From NCBI GenBank assembly GCA_964553615.1, contig CAZKMA010000015.1, forward strand, positions 1 through 64,000: a DNA stretch of 64,000 bases, read 5' to 3'. This document shows positions 40,170 through 48,410 of this stretch, piece after piece. Both the position numbers and the translations under genes were made by a program. The stretch is from DATKUC01 sp964553615 (GTDB taxonomy: Bacteria; Spirochaetota; Spirochaetia; DSM-27196; DATKUC01). The notes below the pieces were generated by a model. The model was not told where the DNA came from, did not search any database, and saw nothing but the letters and a program-made list of their open reading frames with translations. The number at the start of each line of letters is the position of its first letter. Position 1 is the first letter of the stretch.

Positions 40170-42593
40170 ATGAAAGTCAACCAGGAAGTCCAGGACGTCT
40201 TAAACGCTGCATTGCAGGAAGCAAAGCAACGAAATCATGAATATTTAACTCCGGAGCATGTGCTGTATGCCGCACTGCATTTCCAGTATCCCCGAGATGT
40301 CATAACTGAATGCGGCGCGGAGCCGGACGAGATTCGGACGCAGATTGACAAACACCTGCGGGAAAAGGTCCCCGTGGTGAAAAAGAGCGATCCGGTTCAG
40401 TCACTCGGGTTTCAGAACGTCATTCAGCGCGCCGTTTTCCACACGCAGGCAGCTCAGAAAGAGGAAGTTGATCTCGGAGACATTATTGTCTCGATATTTG
40501 ATGAAGATCAGTCATTCGGTTCATATTTCATGCGAAAGGCGGGCATTACCCGTCTGGACCTTCTCCAGGTCATTTCTCACGGCCTTTCCAAGGTTGCCGA
40601 TCGACCGGAAGGTTTTCATACTTCCGGTGAAGATCAGGATGAGGACGAAGAGGAGGGCGGGCGCAAGCGCAAGAATGATCCCCTCGCACAGTTCACGAGC
40701 GATCTGACGGACCTTGCGGAGAAGGGGAAACTCGAGCCGCTTATTGGACGCGAGGACATCCTGGAACGCACAATGCAGGTCCTGTGCCGGCGAATGAAGA
40801 ACAATCCTGTTCACCTTGGGGACCCTGGCGTTGGAAAGACTGCAATAACCGAGGGACTCGCCCAGCGGATTGCGCAGGGGAAAGTTCCAGCGCTCTTGCG
40901 CGGATACCGGGTCTTCAGTCTGGATATGGGAGCAATGCTTGCCGGTACCCGGTATAGGGGGGATTTCGAAGAACGGATGAAACTCGTTATCTCCGCGTTA
41001 CGGAAACGGGAAAATGTAATTCTCTTCATCGACGAAATCCACACAATAGTCGGAGCGGGTGCTGTTGCCGGCGGCTCAATGGATGCTTCGAATCTCTTGA
41101 AGCCCGCACTCGCTTCGGGAGAGCTTCGGGTTATCGGCTCGACAACGTACGAAGAATACCGGAAATATTTCGAGAAGGATCGTGCCCTCTCCCGCCGTTT
41201 CCAGAAAATAGAGGTGAACGAACCGAGCGAAGAAGAGACCGTGAAGATTCTGCAGGGACTCCGAGAGAAGTACGAGTCCTATCACAACGTTCGGTTCACC
41301 GATGAGGCGCTTCAGGCTGCCGTGCATCTTTCCGCCACATTCATCAACGATCGACGTTTGCCTGACAAGGCAATCGATGTCATCGACGAATGCGGTGCCT
41401 ACACGCGAATGACCACCTTTACCCTTGATGACGAGGGAAAGGGGACGGAATCCGAACCGGTGACTATTACGGAGTCGGATATCGAGCGGGTGGTGTCAAA
41501 GATCGCGAAGATTCCCGAACGGAGTGTTTCCGTATCCGAGAAAGATCGTCTCAAGATGCTGGAACCCGATCTGAAACGGGCAATCTTTGGCCAGGATGAG
41601 GCGGTGGATGCCGTTGTAAAGGCGGTGAAACGGTCGCGCGCTGGTTTCAGGAATCCAAACAAGCCGGTGGCAAGTTTCCTCTTCGTTGGTCCCACAGGAG
41701 TGGGCAAGACCGAGCTCGCGCGTCAACTGGCAAGCACGCTCGGCATCGCAATGCTTCGGTTCGACATGAGCGAATACCAGGAAAAGCACACGGTTTCCCG
41801 TCTGCTTGGTTCTCCTCCCGGGTATGTCGGATACGACGAGGGTGCGCAGCTCACCGATGCAATTCGAAAGACGCCCCACGCGGTGCTTCTGCTGGATGAA
41901 ATCGAAAAGGCGCATCCGGATATTTTTAACGTGCTCCTTCAGGTCATGGACTACGCAACGCTGACAGATAACACCGGAAAGAAGGCAGACTTCCGGAACG
42001 TCATAGTCATAATGACGTCGAACGCTGGAGCGCGGGACATTGGGCGGCCACTCATCGGATTCGGCGACCGGCAGATTACCGGACAGGCCGTGAAGGAAGC
42101 GGTGGACCGGGCATTTGCGCCTGAGTTCAGGAACCGGCTCGACAAGGTTGTTGTTTTCCGTGTTCTGGAATCAGTTGTCATTGAAGAAATAGTACGGAAA
42201 GAAGTGGCCGAGTTCTCGGTCACGCTTGAAGAGAAGGGTATTCATCTGGAACTCACCCCGGCTTGTGTATCCTGGATTGCCGAACATGGTTACTCGCCGG
42301 AATTCGGCGCCAGAAATATCGCGCGTCTGGTCGAGGAGAAGATAAAGAGTTACTTCGTGGATGCGGTTCTTTTCGGTGATCTGCAGGAAGGCGGTCTCGC
42401 AATTGCCGACGTCAAGGACGACGACGTGTCTATCACGGCGAAAAAGCAGGAGCCGGCAATAGAAGAAGACAAGCCCCAGCCTGTGGAGCTCCCGGAAACA
42501 AACGGAACCGGCACGGATTTGTCGTTGCCGAAACCCGAGGACCAGGGTGCGGCTCCCAAAGAGAAGGCAGATGGAGCGGTGTCCGAGGATTGA
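40170..42593 (+). CDS. clpA: ATP-dependent Clp protease ATPase ClpA
   Basis: Protein of 807 aa, an AAA+ unfoldase that feeds ClpP. The N-domain (1-145) binds ClpS. Two AAA modules follow: Walker A 'GDPGVGKTAI' near residue 215 with 'LFIDEIHTIVGAG', and 'GPTGVGKTEL' near 510 with 'LLLDEIEKAHPD'. 'GFGDRQ' in the second module is at the ClpP-contact loop position of ClpA, although the usual I-G-F/L-x is read here as I-G-F-G. The last 50 residues are an acidic, Pro/Glu-rich extension not seen in Escherichia coli ClpA. It lies between clpS and aat. Confidence 0.96.
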   Translation: MKVNQEVQDVLNAALQEAKQRNHEYLTPEHVLYAALHFQYPRDVITECGAEPDEIRTQIDKHLREKVPVVKKSDPVQSLGFQNVIQRAVFHTQAAQKEEVDLGDIIVSIFDEDQSFGSYFMRKAGITRLDLLQVISHGLSKVADRPEGFHTSGEDQDEDEEEGGRKRKNDPLAQFTSDLTDLAEKGKLEPLIGREDILERTMQVLCRRMKNNPVHLGDPGVGKTAITEGLAQRIAQGKVPALLRGYRVFSLDMGAMLAGTRYRGDFEERMKLVISALRKRENVILFIDEIHTIVGAGAVAGGSMDASNLLKPALASGELRVIGSTTYEEYRKYFEKDRALSRRFQKIEVNEPSEEETVKILQGLREKYESYHNVRFTDEALQAAVHLSATFINDRRLPDKAIDVIDECGAYTRMTTFTLDDEGKGTESEPVTITESDIERVVSKIAKIPERSVSVSEKDRLKMLEPDLKRAIFGQDEAVDAVVKAVKRSRAGFRNPNKPVASFLFVGPTGVGKTELARQLASTLGIAMLRFDMSEYQEKHTVSRLLGSPPGYVGYDEGAQLTDAIRKTPHAVLLLDEIEKAHPDIFNVLLQVMDYATLTDNTGKKADFRNVIVIMTSNAGARDIGRPLIGFGDRQITGQAVKEAVDRAFAPEFRNRLDKVVVFRVLESVVIEEIVRKEVAEFSVTLEEKGIHLELTPACVSWIAEHGYSPEFGARNIARLVEEKIKSYFVDAVLFGDLQEGGLAIADVKDDDVSITAKKQEPAIEEDKPQPVELPETNGTGTDLSLPKPEDQGAAPKEKADGAVSED

Positions 42594-42637
42594 GTCCAGT
42601 GGGAGCAGGATCAGCTTCGCGGGGTTACTAGAGAGCG

Positions 42638-43372
42638 ATGAGTCGAGCATTCCCGTATCTGAACGAGAACGAACGGTTCCAGTTTCCGCCGGTGGAAGAG
42701 GCTACGGAAGAGGGAATTGTCGGAGTCGGCGGAAACCTGTCTCCGGGAATGCTCCTGTCCGCCTATTCTCAGGGCATCTTCCCCTGGTACTCGCCCGGCG
42801 AACCAATCCTGTGGTGGAGTCCGGATCCGCGGTTCGTTCTTTTTCCGGACAGGCTCCACGTTTCCCATTCAATGAGAAAGCTCCTCAACCAGCGCAAGTT
42901 CGAAATTTCCATCGACCGGCAGTTTGAAGCGGTAATATCTGAGTGCAGAGACACATCCCGGCCGGGTCAGAATGGAACCTGGATAACAGAAGATATTGTG
43001 GACGGCTATGTTGAGTTGCACCGGATAGGAGCTGCACATTCGGTGGAAGTATCCCGGGACGGCAATCTGGTCGGGGGGTTGTACGGAGTATGCCTCGGCA
43101 GTTGCTTTTTTGGGGAGTCCATGTTTGCCAGGGAATCGAACGCATCCAAGGCCGGGTTCATCTCTCTTGTGCGCGCGCTCGTTCCGCAGGGGCTCACGTT
43201 TATTGACTGCCAGGTGCCGACCGACCACCTCGCAAGCCTGGGCGCGGAAGAAATACCACGGGACCGGTTCTATTCTATTCTTCGAGACGCGTTGAAACAG
43301 CCGGGGCCAGGTAAAGACTGGAGTCAGTACTTGAACGCACTCCCGCCGATGAATTCCCGCAGGATCGATTGA
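42638..43372 (+). CDS. aat: Leucyl/phenylalanyl-tRNA-protein transferase
   Basis: Protein of 244 aa. Aat adds Leu or Phe to N-terminal Lys/Arg, creating degrons that ClpS reads. Landmarks are 'GIVGVGGNLSPGMLLSAYSQGIFPW' split around Gly-Gly, 'WWSPDPRFVLFP', 'GTWITEDIVDGYVELH', and 'GGLYGVCLGSCFFGESMF'. The ATG at 42638 starts 44 bp after clpA. Its 3' end overlaps the convergent kinase gene by 49 bp. Confidence 0.96.
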   Translation: MSRAFPYLNENERFQFPPVEEATEEGIVGVGGNLSPGMLLSAYSQGIFPWYSPGEPILWWSPDPRFVLFPDRLHVSHSMRKLLNQRKFEISIDRQFEAVISECRDTSRPGQNGTWITEDIVDGYVELHRIGAAHSVEVSRDGNLVGGLYGVCLGSCFFGESMFARESNASKAGFISLVRALVPQGLTFIDCQVPTDHLASLGAEEIPRDRFYSILRDALKQPGPGKDWSQYLNALPPMNSRRID

Positions 43373-44985
43373 TCCGGGACGTAGCGGCCGGGAATGGGCA
43401 GGAAATTCTGCAGGAAGGAGAGGAGGCGCAATGCCTCATGATAGACTCCGTCCTGCGGTTTTACGTCCTGGAGCAGGGGTTCGGCAAAGGTCTTCAGAAC
43501 CCCGAGTTCGTAGTCCAGTGCCGAGTTGAATGCAACATCTGCCGAGTCCTGATAGGGAAAGATGTTCCGATTTTCTCCTCGCCGGACAGATGCCCACCTG
43601 TTGAGGGTCTCAATAGCGCTGTGACCGCGGTACTGATAGTCCCGGACCAGGCGACGGACGAGCCGGTTATCGGTTGTCGGTATCCGGTTGTGATCGTCAA
43701 GATTTAGCTGGGTGAGTGCCGATACATAGATGCGATATTTCTGCTCGGGTGCTATTCGCGGCGTAAGCTCCTCGTTCAGCCCATGAATCCCTTCCATGAT
43801 GACCAACCCGCGCTCCGGAAGGGAGACCGTGGAGCCGTTGTAGTTTCGCTCGCCGGACTTGAAGTCGAACTCGGGCAGCTGGACTTCTTTTCCCTCAAAA
43901 AGGCCGAGCAGGTTGTCGTTCAGGAGATCAATGTCGATCGCCCGAATACTCTCGAAGTCGTATTCGCCATTCTCATCCCGCGGCGTCGATTCGCGCGGTA
44001 CGAAATAGTTGTCGAGTGAAATTGCTACCGGGAGAAATCCAAGCACGGTGAGTTGAATTGCAAGTTTCTTGGCAAAGGTGGTCTTCCCGGAACTCGATGG
44101 CCCGGCAATGAGCACGACCTTGACCTCTCCACGCCGTTCATCGATTCGATCCGAGATATCAGCTATCTTCTTGCTGTGAAGGGCTTCGGCAACCCACACG
44201 AAATTCTTCACCTGCCGGGTTCGGCTCAAACGATTCAGGCGGCCGACCGAATTGATCTCAATCATCCGCCCCCAGTTCTTATACTCCTGATAGATGTTGA
44301 AGAGTATGGGGCTCTCCCTGTACGCCTGAAGGGTGCCCGGCGCGTGAGTTGCCGGATATCGGAGAATGAAGCCGGGGTCGCGAACGAGAATATCGAACGT
44401 ACTGGCAAGTCCGGTTCTGGGCATCAGCGGGCCGTGCGAGAGATCCATGAACTCCCCGCATGCGTAGACCGGGATCTTGCTCTCGTTGTGGGACTGAAGG
44501 AGGAGCTCTGTGTCGTGCATGCGGTTCTTCTGAAAATAGGAAAGTGCCTCACCGTATGCAACGACCTTCCGCTGAATGGGAAGATCCTCCGCCACCAAAT
44601 GGCTCATTTCGTCGACGAGAAGGTTTCTCTCTTCGTCGCTTATCTGCGTTGAGTCATCGAAGTAATAGAAGTACCCGTCGCCGATTGAGTGGCCAATGAT
44701 CAGACGTCGATCTGGAAAGGTGTTCCGCGCGGCGATATACAGAAGAAAACAGAGAGTCCTGCGGTAGATCCGCATTCCGGCCTGAGTATCCAGGGTTACC
44801 GGCACCAGAGTGGCGTTTATTTCCAGCCGGTAGGAGAGACTCGTCAATTCGTTATTGATGAGGGTGGCAACGATCGGGAATTGTCCGCCGTCGATGTTTT
44901 CCCGCGCAATAACCTCTCCACTTCGAATCCGGATAGGTACCTCGACCGTCCTTCCAGATGGAAGTGCAATGCGAATTGTCTCCAT
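43324..44985 (-). CDS. Nucleoside/uridine-kinase-like protein with TGS and SAD-like N-terminus
   Basis: Protein of 553 aa. The N-terminus (1-60) looks like a TGS domain ('RIALPSGRTVEVPI'). The next part carries 'IIGHSIGDGYFYYF', the pattern of the threonyl-tRNA-synthetase editing (SAD) domain. Residues 285-480 are a P-loop kinase of the PRK/uridine-kinase type with Walker A 'GPSSSGKTTFAKKL', 'ISLDNYFVPR' and 'IMEGIHGLN'. This fused family is known in spirochaetes, clostridia and Bacteroidetes; its substrate is unsettled. The ATG at 44985 is 1 bp after the HD-GYP-like stop, so the two are co-translated. An in-frame upstream TTG would overlap. Confidence 0.88.
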   Translation of the reverse strand: METIRIALPSGRTVEVPIRIRSGEVIARENIDGGQFPIVATLINNELTSLSYRLEINATLVPVTLDTQAGMRIYRRTLCFLLYIAARNTFPDRRLIIGHSIGDGYFYYFDDSTQISDEERNLLVDEMSHLVAEDLPIQRKVVAYGEALSYFQKNRMHDTELLLQSHNESKIPVYACGEFMDLSHGPLMPRTGLASTFDILVRDPGFILRYPATHAPGTLQAYRESPILFNIYQEYKNWGRMIEINSVGRLNRLSRTRQVKNFVWVAEALHSKKIADISDRIDERRGEVKVVLIAGPSSSGKTTFAKKLAIQLTVLGFLPVAISLDNYFVPRESTPRDENGEYDFESIRAIDIDLLNDNLLGLFEGKEVQLPEFDFKSGERNYNGSTVSLPERGLVIMEGIHGLNEELTPRIAPEQKYRIYVSALTQLNLDDHNRIPTTDNRLVRRLVRDYQYRGHSAIETLNRWASVRRGENRNIFPYQDSADVAFNSALDYELGVLKTFAEPLLQDVKPQDGVYHEALRLLSFLQNFLPIPGRYVPDQSILREFIGGSAFKY

Positions 44986-44986
44986 G

Positions 44987-46174
44987 TTATTGCAACTCCG
45001 ATTCCGTTCGCGAAGCATCCGAATACGATCGGATGAGTCGCAGTTCGTTGTCAGTCAGTGGACGGGTGATCTGGTGCTCCCGATCCGTGGTTTGCACAAT
45101 CGGAAACTCGGAGTACCGCTCACCCACTGCGCTCATTATGACCTTTACCCGGGGAGAGCGCGGATCCTCGTCGTTCACCTCGACAACCATGCCCCTTGTC
45201 CCGTTCGCGAGCTGAACGAAAGATCCGAGCGGATAGACCGACAGTATCTTGACCAGTGCGCGGAGAACAACCTCATCGTATTGCGTGCCGCGCAACTTGA
45301 GGAGATCCAAAATGCTGGTGTGCGGCTCCTGTGCCTTTCGGTAGGGTCGAGCGCTCGTAAGCGCCGCGTATGATCCGCAGGCGAGGATTATTTTTGCGTA
45401 CAGCGATATCTTCTCACCGGTCAAACCACGCGGGTAGCCGGAACCGTTCATTGCCTCGTGGCTCTCCAGGACAGCAAGACAGACACTCATCGGAAAGGAG
45501 AACGATTTGAGAATCTTGAACCCGAGAATGGTGTGTGCAGTAATTGCCTTCTTTTCCTGCGGCGTCAGCGTGCGTTCCGCCATGTAGTACTGTGGAGGCA
45601 GTCGTATCATGCCAATTTCATGGGTAAGTGCAGCGGTGCCAAGATCGATGAGCCGATGTGGTGGTAACTTGAGTGTCAGGCCGATCGCAAGGGAGAGTAT
45701 GGTTGTCTTTACCGAATGAACCACAATATAGTTCTTGTCTTCACCCCGCATTTCCGGAATACGGAGGATGTATTTTCGTCGTGTCCGTACATCCTCAATA
45801 AGGTCCTTGACCCGATCCGTTATCTGTTGTTGCGACAACTCATTCCGAGTGACAAAGTTGGTGAAGACTCGTTCGGTGTATTCGAGCAGATCGTGAACGA
45901 ACACGTCGGTCTCCCGGATCATTGTGTTCTCTTTCATGTCCTGTTCGAGCGTTGCAACCACCTGCGCATCTGTTTCGGCCGGTCTTGCTGCGGAAGGGGT
46001 ATCCACTTCGGTGCCGCTCGAACGCACTGTGTCGAAATTCCATCGGACCAGACGTTCAATAAGCGCCTGGCTGACGGGGGTCTCAGGAGAGAGCAATACG
46101 TATTGATCGTCCAGGAAGACCGGTTGATTGAAATTATCCCCCGGTGAAAGGGAGCTCACGTTCAATTCATTCAT
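44987..46174 (-). CDS. HD-GYP-like protein with altered HD motif
   Basis: Protein of 395 aa. The N-terminus resembles DUF3391, and an HD-GYP domain occupies about residues 145-330. The GYP loop is intact ('SHEAMNGSGYPRGL'), but the motif usually read as H-D-I-G-K is T-H-E-I-G-M, with Glu for Asp and Met for Lys. HD-GYP enzymes hydrolyse cyclic di-GMP at a metal centre; with His-Glu the metal might still bind, or the protein may be only a sensor. A C-terminal domain of about 65 residues ('VQLANGTRGMVVEVNDED') follows. The ATG at 46174 is used; the Shine-Dalgarno is weak. Confidence 0.88.
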   Translation of the reverse strand: MNELNVSSLSPGDNFNQPVFLDDQYVLLSPETPVSQALIERLVRWNFDTVRSSGTEVDTPSAARPAETDAQVVATLEQDMKENTMIRETDVFVHDLLEYTERVFTNFVTRNELSQQQITDRVKDLIEDVRTRRKYILRIPEMRGEDKNYIVVHSVKTTILSLAIGLTLKLPPHRLIDLGTAALTHEIGMIRLPPQYYMAERTLTPQEKKAITAHTILGFKILKSFSFPMSVCLAVLESHEAMNGSGYPRGLTGEKISLYAKIILACGSYAALTSARPYRKAQEPHTSILDLLKLRGTQYDEVVLRALVKILSVYPLGSFVQLANGTRGMVVEVNDEDPRSPRVKVIMSAVGERYSEFPIVQTTDREHQITRPLTDNELRLIRSYSDASRTESELQ

Positions 46175-46186
46175 CTTTGCTTACCG

Positions 46187-46215
46187 TTGACCCCGCTATT
46201 CGAATCAATTACACT
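46187..46215 (+). promoter_or_regulatory. Possible promoter of the 46246 gene
   Basis: TTGACC at 46187-46192, a 17-bp spacer and TACACT at 46210-46215. Just downstream is the inverted repeat CCTATA-CTAT-TATAGG (46220-46235), which offers -10-like hexamers on both strands and may serve the divergent HD-GYP-like gene. Confidence 0.4.
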
Positions 46216-46245
46216 TTCGCCTATACTATTATAGGGGAAATTCTG

Positions 46246-47091
46246 ATGAAATTTAAGATAATATTCGCACTCTTCAATGCTATCATCATATTCTCCTTTC
46301 TGTTCATCTTTCTCATGCCATATTTCATCCTTGGATGGGACTATACACAGCTCTTCTGGTCGCGGAACTGGTTTCTCGGCGGAATATTCGTCGTCATCAT
46401 GGTGGTTCTGAACGCTTACTTTGTGGTGAACTGGAGACTCTTCGGGTATCTTGAGTCGGAAGACTGGGACGGTCTCATTGACTACCTTGAACATCGGGTA
46501 TACGACCAGAAGAAGCAGCGGAGCCACGAGATCAAGATCCTCATTAATACCTACGTCGTAAAATCCAGTACCGACGGAATTCTGAAGCTCGAAGCCGAAC
46601 TGCGTAAGAGCGCGCCTCGGCTCATTCCTGCACTCGCACTTCAGTTTGGCATACCGCACTTGCTCAAGAACGATCCGGTGGACATGGAAATTTACTACGG
46701 CGAGCTCATGAAAAACCCGAAGTGCAGGGACAGAGAATGGATCTCCTGGAACTATGCATTCGCGCTGATGCTTCAACAGAAGTCGGAAGAGGCAAAGGCT
46801 CATCTCATGCAGGTCGCCCGGAAACCACGGAATGCGGTCCTGCGCGTTCTGACCCTGTATCTGCTTGATGCATATGCATCAAGCGACCAGGATGTTGCGA
46901 AATCAATAGAAGACGGCAAGAAGGCCGTGCAGACGAAGTTCAGCTACCGGCAGTGGAACAACGAGGTTGAGAAGAACAAGGGGAACCTCCAGGTCCTGGT
47001 GCTTGCCAAACTGATCGATGAAGCGACCGAATGGATCTACCCCGACCGTAAGAGCAGTACGGAAGTCCGTTCCGGAACAGGTGAAGTATGA
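46246..47091 (+). CDS. Two-TM membrane protein with helical cytoplasmic domain
   Basis: Protein of 281 aa. Two N-terminal TM helices (about 5-27 and 43-63) precede a soluble domain of about 215 residues that is mainly helical and TPR-like ('WNYAFALMLQQKSEEAKAHLMQVAR'). No catalytic motif is seen. The ATG at 46246 follows AGGGGAAA and begins directly with the hydrophobic segment; an in-frame start at 46144 would overlap the divergent gene. The stop overlaps the aminotransferase start (ATGA). Confidence 0.8.
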   Translation: MKFKIIFALFNAIIIFSFLFIFLMPYFILGWDYTQLFWSRNWFLGGIFVVIMVVLNAYFVVNWRLFGYLESEDWDGLIDYLEHRVYDQKKQRSHEIKILINTYVVKSSTDGILKLEAELRKSAPRLIPALALQFGIPHLLKNDPVDMEIYYGELMKNPKCRDREWISWNYAFALMLQQKSEEAKAHLMQVARKPRNAVLRVLTLYLLDAYASSDQDVAKSIEDGKKAVQTKFSYRQWNNEVEKNKGNLQVLVLAKLIDEATEWIYPDRKSSTEVRSGTGEV

Positions 47092-48356
47092 GCGAAGTTG
47101 TGAAATTTCCGCAGCCGGACGTTCAGTCCGTGCCGCAAGGCAGAAGATTCCTGAAGTCGGCGAAGCTTGCGAATGTCTGCTACGATATTCGCGGCCCGGT
47201 TCTCGCGGAGGCCAAGAGACTCGAGGAAGAGGGATTCAAGGTTCTGAAGTTGAACATCGGGAATCCGGCTCCGTTTGGTTTCGATGCGCCCGATGAGCTG
47301 ATCCACGATGTAATTCTCAATCTTCGCGCCGCCCAGGGGTACTGTGACAGCAAGGGTCTGTTCTCTGCTCGCAAGGCGGTCATGCAGTATTGCCAACAGA
47401 GACAATTCCCGGATGTCGACATCGAAGATATCTATATCGGGAACGGCGTGAGCGAACTCATTGTCATGGCCATGCAGGGGCTTCTGAACAACGGCGACGA
47501 AGTTCTTGTTCCTGCGCCCGACTATCCTCTCTGGACGGCGGCGGTAAACCTTTCCGGCGGGACGGCCGTCCATTACCTGTGCGATGAGGAATCCGACTGG
47601 ATACCCGATCTTTCCGATATTGAGGCAAAGATAAACGAACGGACCAAGGGGATTGTGATCATCAATCCAAACAATCCCACCGGCGCGGTCTATCCGGTTG
47701 AGGTGCTTCAGAAGATCCATGACCTGGCGGCAGAGCACAACCTCATTGTGTTCGCGGATGAGATCTATGACAAAATTCTCTATGATGAGGTCGAGCACAC
47801 GTCGATTGCCTCGCTGTCCGACGATATCTTCTGCGTGACATTCAACGGGCTTTCGAAGTCCTACCGCGCCGCAGGGTTCCGGTGCGGTTGGATGGTGCTC
47901 AGCGGCCGGAAGGCCCTTGCCAGCGATTACCGGGAAGGGCTCGACATGCTCGCGAACATGCGCTTATGCAGCAATGTTCCTGCCCAATTCGCAGTTCAGG
48001 CCGCCCTGGGCGGGTATCAGAGCATCAACGACCTCGTGCTTCCGGTGGGTCGACTGGGAATGCAGCGGGATGTGGCATATGATTTGCTTACCGCAATTCC
48101 CGGCGTATCATGTGTGAAACCTAAGGGAGCGCTCTACATGTTTCCGCGCCTGGATCTGAAACGATATACGATTCGGGATGATCAAAAATTCGTCCTCGAT
48201 CTTCTGATAGAGAAGAAGTTGCTGCTTGTGCAGGGCACGGGTTTCAACTGGATTCGGCCCGACCATTTTCGTGTTGTGTTCCTGCCTGACGTCGAGATGC
48301 TTAAGGACGCGGCAACGCGACTCGCGGAGTTCCTCAGTTGGTACCAACAGACGTAA
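47088..48356 (+). CDS. Class I/II aminotransferase, AlaA-type
   Basis: Protein of 422 aa with a PLP fold type I sequence: 'LNIGNPAPFGFDAP', 'NPNNPTGAVYP', 'VFADEIYDKILYD' and the Schiff-base Lys in 'FNGLSKSYRAAGFRCGW'. The arrangement resembles AlaA, which makes alanine from pyruvate and glutamate, but related enzymes cannot be ruled out. The ATG overlaps the stop of the membrane-protein gene by 4 bp. The gltX promoter lies just after its stop. Confidence 0.92.
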   Translation: MSEVVKFPQPDVQSVPQGRRFLKSAKLANVCYDIRGPVLAEAKRLEEEGFKVLKLNIGNPAPFGFDAPDELIHDVILNLRAAQGYCDSKGLFSARKAVMQYCQQRQFPDVDIEDIYIGNGVSELIVMAMQGLLNNGDEVLVPAPDYPLWTAAVNLSGGTAVHYLCDEESDWIPDLSDIEAKINERTKGIVIINPNNPTGAVYPVEVLQKIHDLAAEHNLIVFADEIYDKILYDEVEHTSIASLSDDIFCVTFNGLSKSYRAAGFRCGWMVLSGRKALASDYREGLDMLANMRLCSNVPAQFAVQAALGGYQSINDLVLPVGRLGMQRDVAYDLLTAIPGVSCVKPKGALYMFPRLDLKRYTIRDDQKFVLDLLIEKKLLLVQGTGFNWIRPDHFRVVFLPDVEMLKDAATRLAEFLSWYQQT

Positions 48357-48359
48357 CCG

Positions 48360-48389
48360 TTGACCCCTGAGCTCCGGTAACGCTATACT
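48360..48389 (+). promoter_or_regulatory. gltX promoter
   Basis: TTGACC at 48360-48365, an 18-bp spacer and TATACT at 48384-48389 (five of six), 21 bp before the gltX ATG. The block 'CCGTTGACCCC' here is nearly repeated at the 46187 promoter. Confidence 0.65.
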
Positions 48390-48410
48390 CTTAAGCCAAA
48401 AGGACATGTT

